Source: Symbiodinium natans (taxonomy: Eukaryota > Sar > Dinophyceae > Suessiales > Symbiodiniaceae). From it: a DNA stretch of 64,000 bases. Under the pieces are notes generated by a model. The model did not search any database, was not told the DNA's origin, and saw nothing but the letters and a program-made list of their open reading frames with translations. Positions within the stretch are counted from its first letter, which is position 1; each line of letters starts with the position of its first letter. This document shows, piece after piece, positions 62,201 to 64,000 of this stretch. Location of the stretch: positions 10,001 through 74,000 of the forward strand of contig CAJNDS010002193.1 in the NCBI GenBank assembly GCA_905221605.1, written 5' to 3'. A program made the position numbers and the translations under genes.

Positions 62201-64000
62201 ATGTTCTTCCAGGCGGGATTATCACATGCGTGTGACGTTAACGTTGTGATGACTTCATTGACTTCATGTGAGTTGAAGGAAGCATGCAAGTGTCAACCTT
62301 TCATACAGAAAGCCGCTTTTGTGTTGTGATGTTCGGGTCATAGGACGGCCTGACCGGAAGCGCCTGGGGTGACTGGGCCAACTACACCGCCTCTCCGCTC
62401 CGAGCGTTCGAGAACGAGCTTGGTGTTCAGGATCCCGTCGGATTTTGGGACCCGGCTGGCTTCACCGCCGACGGCAGCGTGGAGGACTTCAAGCGCCGCC
62501 GCCAGACCGAGATCAAGCATGGCCGCATTGCAACTCGGATGTTCGAGGTTAGAGGGCCTGGAACGCATGTAGAGCACCTCTACGACACAGAGCTCATCTT
62601 GAGCATTATTCATTCTTGTTTCGTTGGGTAGGCCACTCAAGCAAATTCAAGGCCATGCTGGCAGCGATGGGCTACATTACTCCGGAGCAACTTGCCGGAA
62701 GGGTTGCGACAGGGAAGGGCAGAGGATAGGCTAAATCGCTTGCAATGCTTTTTAATGCGCTTGCTTTTTGTTGTTTTCGCTTGCATCGCTTGCGATGCAG
62801 ATTTGGGCAGTTGACATTCGTCATGGCATCGCGCGGTGGGGTTCTCGTTTGCTGTAGTTGCTGTAGTTCTCAGTGCTACCGTGTGCTACCTTCATTTCGC
62901 GATGCTACGATCAACAAATTGTGTTTTACACAGCTTCCTTTCATCTGTCGAAGTGCTGAGGATCACTGGCAAGTTCCCTGGATACTTGAGCCCATCGGCC
63001 GGCTTGAAATTCGCGGACGTGCCAAACGGCCTTGCTGCGATCTCCAAAGTTCCCGCCGCAGGTTGGGGTCAGATCCTTGCCTACATGGCGTTCTGCGAGG
63101 TTTCCCAGGATCAGTCGGCCGGCACGGCGGCTGCAGCAGGCGACTTTGGCTTCAAGGTCTTGACCTCCAGCGACCCGGCTGAGAAGACTAAGAAGCTCTC
63201 AGCGGAGCTGGCGAACGGCAGACTTGCGATGATGGCCATCATCGGCATGTTCTTTCAGGCGGGCTTATCACATGCGTGTGCCGCTAACGTTGTGATGACT
63301 TCATTGACTTCATGTGAGTTGAAGGAAGAATGCAAGTGTCAACCTTTAATACAGAAGGCGCGTTTGTGAAAGTGATGTTTGGGTCATAGGACGGCCTGAC
63401 CGGAAGCGCCTGGGGTGACTGGGCCAACTACACCGCCTCTCCGCTCCGAGCGTTCGAGAACGAGCTTGGTGTTCAGGATCCCGTCGGATTTTGGGACCCG
63501 GCTGGCTTCACCGCCGACGGCAGCGTGGAGGACTTCAAGCGCCGCCGCCAGACCGAGATCAAGCATGGCCGCATTGCAACTCGGATGTTCGAGGTTAGAG
63601 GGCCTGGAACGCATGTAGAGCACCTCTACGACACAGAGCTCATCTTGAGCATTATTCATTCTTGTTTCGTTGGGTAGGCCACTCAAGCAAATTCAAGGCC
63701 ATGCTGGCAGCGATGGGCTACATTACTCCGGAGCAACTTGCCGGAAGGGTTGCGACAGGGAAGGGCAGAGGATAGGCTTGATCGTTTGCAATGCGTTTTA
63801 ATGCGCTTGCTTTTTGTTGTGTTCGCTTGCATCGCTTGCGACGCAGATTCGGGCTGTTGGCATTCGTCATGGCATCGCGCGGTGGGGTTGTCGTTTGCTG
63901 TAGTTGCTGTAGTTCTCAGTGCTACCGTGTGCTACCCTCATTTCGCGATGCTACGATCAACAAATTGTGTTTTACACAGCTTCCTTTCATCTGTCGAAGT
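38206..64000 (+). CDS. Polyprotein gene 3: acpPC polyprotein gene (3' end outside the window)
   Basis: A third head-to-tail paralogue. Leader exons are 38206-38251, 39338-39417 and about 41157-41225, exon 4 is 42778-42810, a first domain is spread over 46796-57938, and six tandem three-exon units follow, the last cut by the window end. The leader reads MASTGRTLTVAMGAA then AFVAPTAQTKSLRATRA and a second hydrophobic stretch. All exon phases join without a break although the introns total about 18 kb and carry two retrotransposon copies, so the gene is plausibly functional. Confidence 0.8.
38252..39337. other. Gene 3 leader intron 1
   Basis: It contains a poly(T) run (38326-38345), a 290-bp non-repetitive island (38600-38890) with an unrecognised 97-codon frame, and the CCCTAAA cluster at 38891-39050. 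No gene is claimed. Confidence 0.6.
38891..39050. repeat. CCCTAAA array with CCCTGGA interruptions
   Basis: Near-perfect units in which the block containing CCCTGGACCCTAAA recurs, indicating higher-order duplication. Confidence 0.93.
39338..39417 (+). CDS. Gene 3 leader exon 2 (FVAP transit peptide)
   Basis: It reads GAAALCSTAFVAPTAQTKSL and then RATRAGE. Its length and phase equal those of the gene 2 exon, and the donor is GTTGGC. Confidence 0.8.
39445..39546. mobile_element. MITE family B, copy 1
   Basis: A 102-bp palindromic element: GGGATCTTCCCCCTC...AGTCCT on the left and AGGACT...GAGGGGGGAACCTCCCC on the right, inside leader intron 2 of gene 3. The structure matches 49028-49123. Confidence 0.65.
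39617..39655. mobile_element. MITE family B, left-end fragment
   Basis: GGGATGTTCCACCTTATAC then AGTCCCTACTAGGGAT resembles the left end of the full copies. No right end is visible nearby. Confidence 0.5.
41157..41225 (+). CDS. Gene 3 leader exon 3 (second hydrophobic segment)
   Basis: ALSVGLGAATVCALGAAASK then RPQ, after a CTCAAG acceptor. The 3' limit is uncertain (a GA donor is possible). Confidence 0.62.
41607..41774. repeat. CCCTAAA array
   Basis: About 24 near-perfect units, one of the longest uninterrupted arrays in the window. Confidence 0.97.
41860..42039. mobile_element. MITE family A, copy 3, with a telomeric array inside
   Basis: The left end is ACTTGGAGGTTCATGGTG and the right end is AAGTGCCCTGAACCACCG. 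The interior has the family's ACTTATAG and CATAAGTACT motifs and then a CCCTAAA array at 41932-42002. Without the array the element is about 110 bp, comparable to the other copies. Confidence 0.65.
42321..42407. repeat. TTTAGGG array
   Basis: About 12 perfect units in the TTTAGGG orientation. Confidence 0.96.
42778..42810 (+). CDS. Gene 3 exon 4 (start of first mature domain)
   Basis: It encodes VALKAFETELG after a GGCAG acceptor and is followed by a GTGACA donor. Length and phase equal those of the gene 2 exon at 16626. Confidence 0.65.
43194..44097 (+). pseudogene. LINE-3 ORF-A remnant with C-terminal zinc fingers
   Basis: It needs frame changes between pieces. The fingers are recognisable: CPRSFDRESALTGHLRK (43835-43895), CPFCSGYWPGPSSLRLHIAADH (about 43906-43970) and CPICVKEIGHSEQ...FKYHLKRCHL with a stop at 44095-44097. 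The first resembles the CPHCCRSFERESAITSHL finger of LINE-1. Confidence 0.68.
44309..44806 (+). CDS. LINE-3 ORF-B
   Basis: A 165-codon frame from ATG (MDAESVGKRLSYLESTVHSV), with a coiled-coil-like N-terminus, GQAKERALELLRTWEE, PLPFKVQLVRLVGELLKQQG and WVVTILCKPSLEGLRL. It aligns by eye with the middle of LINE-1 and LINE-2 ORF-B but lacks the R/D-rich start and the basic tail. Its end runs into the duplicated finger sequence (ADHKFD), so the C-terminus is truncated. Confidence 0.6.
   Translation: MDAESVGKRLSYLESTVHSVGSLAVHAAEGVGKDRSSRQMVAFFVGQAKERALELLRTWEEGAKASREEGRSPGPGHRPLPFKVQLVRLVGELLKQQGVDGEGEPLQEILGASVVSVEAAFYREPRGESADPWVVTILCKPSLEGLRLRSPLGSEAVRSADHKFD
44788..45220 (+). repeat. Second copy of the LINE-3 finger/ORF-B junction
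   Basis: GCCGACCATAAATTTGA to the end of the last finger, the intervening spacer and the start of ORF-B (ATGGATGCCGA) repeat 43971-44450 with clear divergence. It is either two truncated insertions in tandem or an internal duplication. Confidence 0.7.
45200..45720 (+). pseudogene. Cysteine-rich open region of unknown origin
   Basis: Two overlapping frames (45140-45484 and 45421-46095) contain many paired cysteines: CRRCDVVLPNRKAREAHEIKLC, CHCGK, CWQCSCG, then CTCVKCEKTW and CACCNRLL. The pattern suggests zinc-binding modules, perhaps of a different retroelement ORF split by a frameshift near 45480. I do not recognise the family. Confidence 0.4.
46668..46788. repeat. CCCTAAA array ending at an intron acceptor
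   Basis: An array with CCCTAAG variants that ends only 7 bp before the 3' splice site of the exon at 46796. Confidence 0.95.
46796..57938 (+). CDS. Gene 3 domain 3a: first antenna domain split into eight small exons
   Basis: Exons, with lengths in bp: 46796-46838 (43), 47883-47922 (40), 49356-49390 (35), 49995-50025 (31), 50506-50538 (33), 50927-50998 (72), 51163-51294 (132), 57893-57938 (46). Joined in phase they give a complete antenna domain: DPVGFWDPVGFSSDG, FKRRRSVELKHGRICMMATM, GYITPEVVGKLPGFLSPS, GLKFADVPNGLAAIAKVP, FSGGFDDYKTGTPGDYGFKV, ELANGRLAMMAIIGMFFQ. Donors in order are GC, GC, GT, GC, GT, GC, GA, and GC after the last exon; every acceptor is AG before G. It is more divergent than the array domains. 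Confidence 0.82.
46894..46988. repeat. TTTAGGG array
   Basis: About 13 units, about 100 bp from the oppositely oriented array at 46668-46788, with the exon 46796-46838 between them. Confidence 0.96.
47721..47792. repeat. Short inverted-repeat element (hairpin)
   Basis: AACAAGTTTGAGTGT (47729-47743) and ACACTCAAACTTGTT (47770-47784) are a perfect 15-bp inverted repeat around a T-rich loop. Weaker pairing extends the arms to about 23 bp. It directly follows a duplicate of the intron-exon junction CCCTGCAGGTGATGTGTC. Confidence 0.7.
48765..48826. repeat. (TA)n-rich tract
   Basis: A low-complexity TATA stretch in the intron 47923-49355. Confidence 0.92.
49028..49123. mobile_element. MITE family B, copy 2
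   Basis: A 96-bp element: GGGATGCTCCCCCCTATACC...AGTCCT on the left and AGGACT...GGGGGAATACC on the right. The central GGGATTATAGTACCCCC is related to the centre of 39445-39546. It directly abuts the CCCTAAA array that follows. Confidence 0.7.
49122..49307. repeat. CCCTAAA array
   Basis: About 26 units with a few variants (CCCTAAC, CCCCAAA, CCCTAAG), ending about 50 bp before the exon at 49356. Confidence 0.95.
50100..50325. repeat. AT-rich tract (ATATT/TATCT variants)
   Basis: A degenerate short-period AT repeat in the intron 50026-50505. Confidence 0.9.
50577..50663. repeat. TTTAGGG array
   Basis: About 12 units in the intron 50539-50926. Confidence 0.95.
50760..50815. mobile_element. 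MITE family B, left-end fragment
   Basis: GGGATGTTCCCCCTTATAC then ATCAGTCCTTAATTGGGAT matches the left half of family B. No right end is visible. Confidence 0.5.
51303..51501. repeat. Left flanking direct repeat of LINE-2 (with TATTATA tract)
   Basis: GCGGGCTTTTGGGACATTTTA...TGTAGCTTATGTGGGCTTA...GGATCCTATC followed by a TATTATA-type tract. Nearly the same sequence occurs at 57596-57790 on the other side of the retrotransposon. Confidence 0.85.
51680..51760 (+). other. LINE-2 5' leader hairpins
   Basis: CCCAC-TTCG-GTGGG (about 51691-51704) is a UUCG tetraloop hairpin, and AGGGTGTTCAGC pairs with GCTGTTCACCCT (about 51729-51759, two mismatches). They lie at the same distance before the start codon as the large LINE-1 hairpin. 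Confidence 0.6.
51786..56033 (+). pseudogene. LINE-2 ORF-A, broken endonuclease-reverse transcriptase
   Basis: One frame runs from ATG 51786 to 55292 with in-frame stops at 52521-52523 (TAG), 53010-53012 (TAA) and about 53180 (TAA). Endonuclease motifs (NVRT, MGDFNARVG, HHIDHVL, SDHRLVRLDL) and reverse transcriptase motifs (GFRAGRGTTDM, FVDLMKAYDP, GLGQGCCLAPLLFN, YADD) are readable, then RWLGHLARM. A 13-bp tandem duplication near 55250-55275 (TGGGCCAGACAAA twice) shifts the frame into 55252-55446. Finger remnants follow (CAICKRVFPTKLGLASHIQATH about 55650; CPHCRSVCPGEPMLRLHIAEAH, CPLCRSRGD...FKRHRTAEH at 55805-56000). Confidence 0.85.
56205..56957 (+). CDS. LINE-2 ORF-B: basic, charged downstream ORF (intact)
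   Basis: 250 codons from ATG with no stop. It opens with an R/D repeat (MARERDRRDRDRPDKDRDRG), then a coiled-coil-like segment (VDQLRSQLEEVSGKLERTSQ), a central region (PLKLLVYDALLGALSEAAAR, AWVLVTTFQFG, LRSLWLDPRLRPVFAKKGG) and a basic tail (KGKGKQ, RYKRR). It shares order and spacing with the LINE-1 ORF-B at clearly diverged sequence. It is intact although ORF-A upstream is ruined. Function unknown; nucleic-acid binding is inferred from composition. Confidence 0.72.
   Translation: MARERDRRDRDRPDKDRDRGRDTRSSVNADDVDQLRSQLEEVSGKLERTSQLAVQASRDSGEARSGQQIVLFESGLLRSRLKEVLAVYQSDREAVMNGTKEKGKPLKLLVYDALLGALSEAAARQGTEASTAAEELVALGSTVGISAISNLSRAPEDDRAWVLVTTFQFGATGQKLRSLWLDPRLRPVFAKKGGVWPELGMREGTWRPGRLHQAVCDDLGIPAKGKGKQSTGSGLKRKSETPEASRYKRR
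56958..57595 (+). other. LINE-2 3' region
   Basis: Non-coding. It ends near a GCCGC-TCAAT-GCGGC hairpin (about 57562-57576) without a poly(A) tail, then meets the right flanking repeat. Confidence 0.5.
57596..57790. repeat. Right flanking direct repeat of LINE-2
   Basis: It matches 51303-51501 from GCGGGCTTT through the GGATCCTATC segment and into the same TATTATA tract, with small differences. The AT tract continues to about 57862. Confidence 0.85.
58138..59052 (+). CDS. Gene 3 domain 3b (three exons)
   Basis: The exons are 58138-58323, 58446-58480 and 58755-59052. The introns are at the same positions and phases as in genes 1 and 2 but with largely different sequence. The first starts GCAACTCGG and the second GCAACTTGCC. 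The intron after the unit (59053-59183) has a GC donor (GCGGGA) where genes 1 and 2 have GT. Confidence 0.88.
59184..60109 (+). CDS. Gene 3 domain 3c (three exons)
   Basis: The exons are 59184-59369, 59492-59526 and 59812-60109. The second intron has an 11-bp duplication (TTTTAATGCGC twice near 59590) that recurs in the unit after next. Confidence 0.88.
60241..61155 (+). CDS. Gene 3 domain 3d (three exons)
   Basis: The exons are 60241-60426, 60549-60583 and 60858-61155. It lacks the 11-bp duplication. The frame is intact. Confidence 0.88.
61287..62212 (+). CDS. Gene 3 domain 3e (three exons)
   Basis: The exons are 61287-61472, 61595-61629 and 61915-62212. It has the 11-bp duplication. The first exon is closer to that of the unit at 58138 (GGCAGCGCGTGGGG, CTGCCTCCCCTCTCC) than to its neighbours. 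Confidence 0.88.
62344..63258 (+). CDS. Gene 3 domain 3f (three exons)
   Basis: The exons are 62344-62529, 62652-62686 and 62961-63258. The frame is intact and the 11-bp duplication is absent. Confidence 0.88.
63390..63732 (+). CDS. Gene 3 domain 3g (first two exons; third lies beyond the window)
   Basis: The exons are 63390-63575 and 63698-63732. The second intron runs off the end of the window, a few bases before the expected third exon. Confidence 0.85.

Overview
The window is nuclear DNA of a photosynthetic, peridinin-type dinoflagellate, most likely a Symbiodiniaceae (Symbiodinium-like) alga; the genus is inferred, not proven. The reasons are tandem chlorophyll a/c2-peridinin light-harvesting (acpPC/LHC) domains fused in polyprotein genes, a leader with the dinoflagellate FVAP transit motif, introns whose donors are mostly GC or GA instead of GT, head-to-tail gene copies on one strand, and large amounts of plant-type TTTAGGG repeat.

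Three copies of one polyprotein gene lie head to tail on the + strand. Gene 1 (1-7367) is only the 3' part: one intronless domain, seven three-exon domains and a truncated last unit with a stop. Gene 2 (12060-33094) is complete: three leader exons, a short exon opening domain 1, a first domain, an intronless domain, eight three-exon domains and the same truncated last unit. Gene 3 (38206 to beyond 64000) has homologous leader exons, a first domain split into eight or nine small exons, then at least six tandem domains. Intergenic spacers at 7368-12059 and 33095-38205 share landmarks in the same order, so the gene-plus-spacer unit was duplicated. I rebuilt the exons from conserved protein sequence, and the reading phases agree across the inferred introns.

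The spacers and large introns (7.4-18 kb, 33-51 kb) are almost gene-free. They are built from intact and decayed telomere-type repeats in both orientations, with simple repeats and short inverted-repeat (MITE-like) elements.

Three related non-LTR retrotransposons are present. LINE-1 (26115-31918) is full length with an 11-bp target-site duplication and interrupts an exon of gene 2. LINE-2 (about 51502-57595) lies in an intron of gene 3 and its first ORF is decayed. LINE-3 (about 43070-46190) is a truncated, partly duplicated relic in another gene 3 intron. They share an unusual layout: an endonuclease-reverse transcriptase ORF ending in C2H2-type zinc fingers, then a second, basic, coiled-coil-like ORF downstream of it. 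The LINE-1 duplication contains AGGT, so splicing from the GT in the left copy to the AG in the right copy would remove the whole element as an intron and exactly restore the LHC reading frame.
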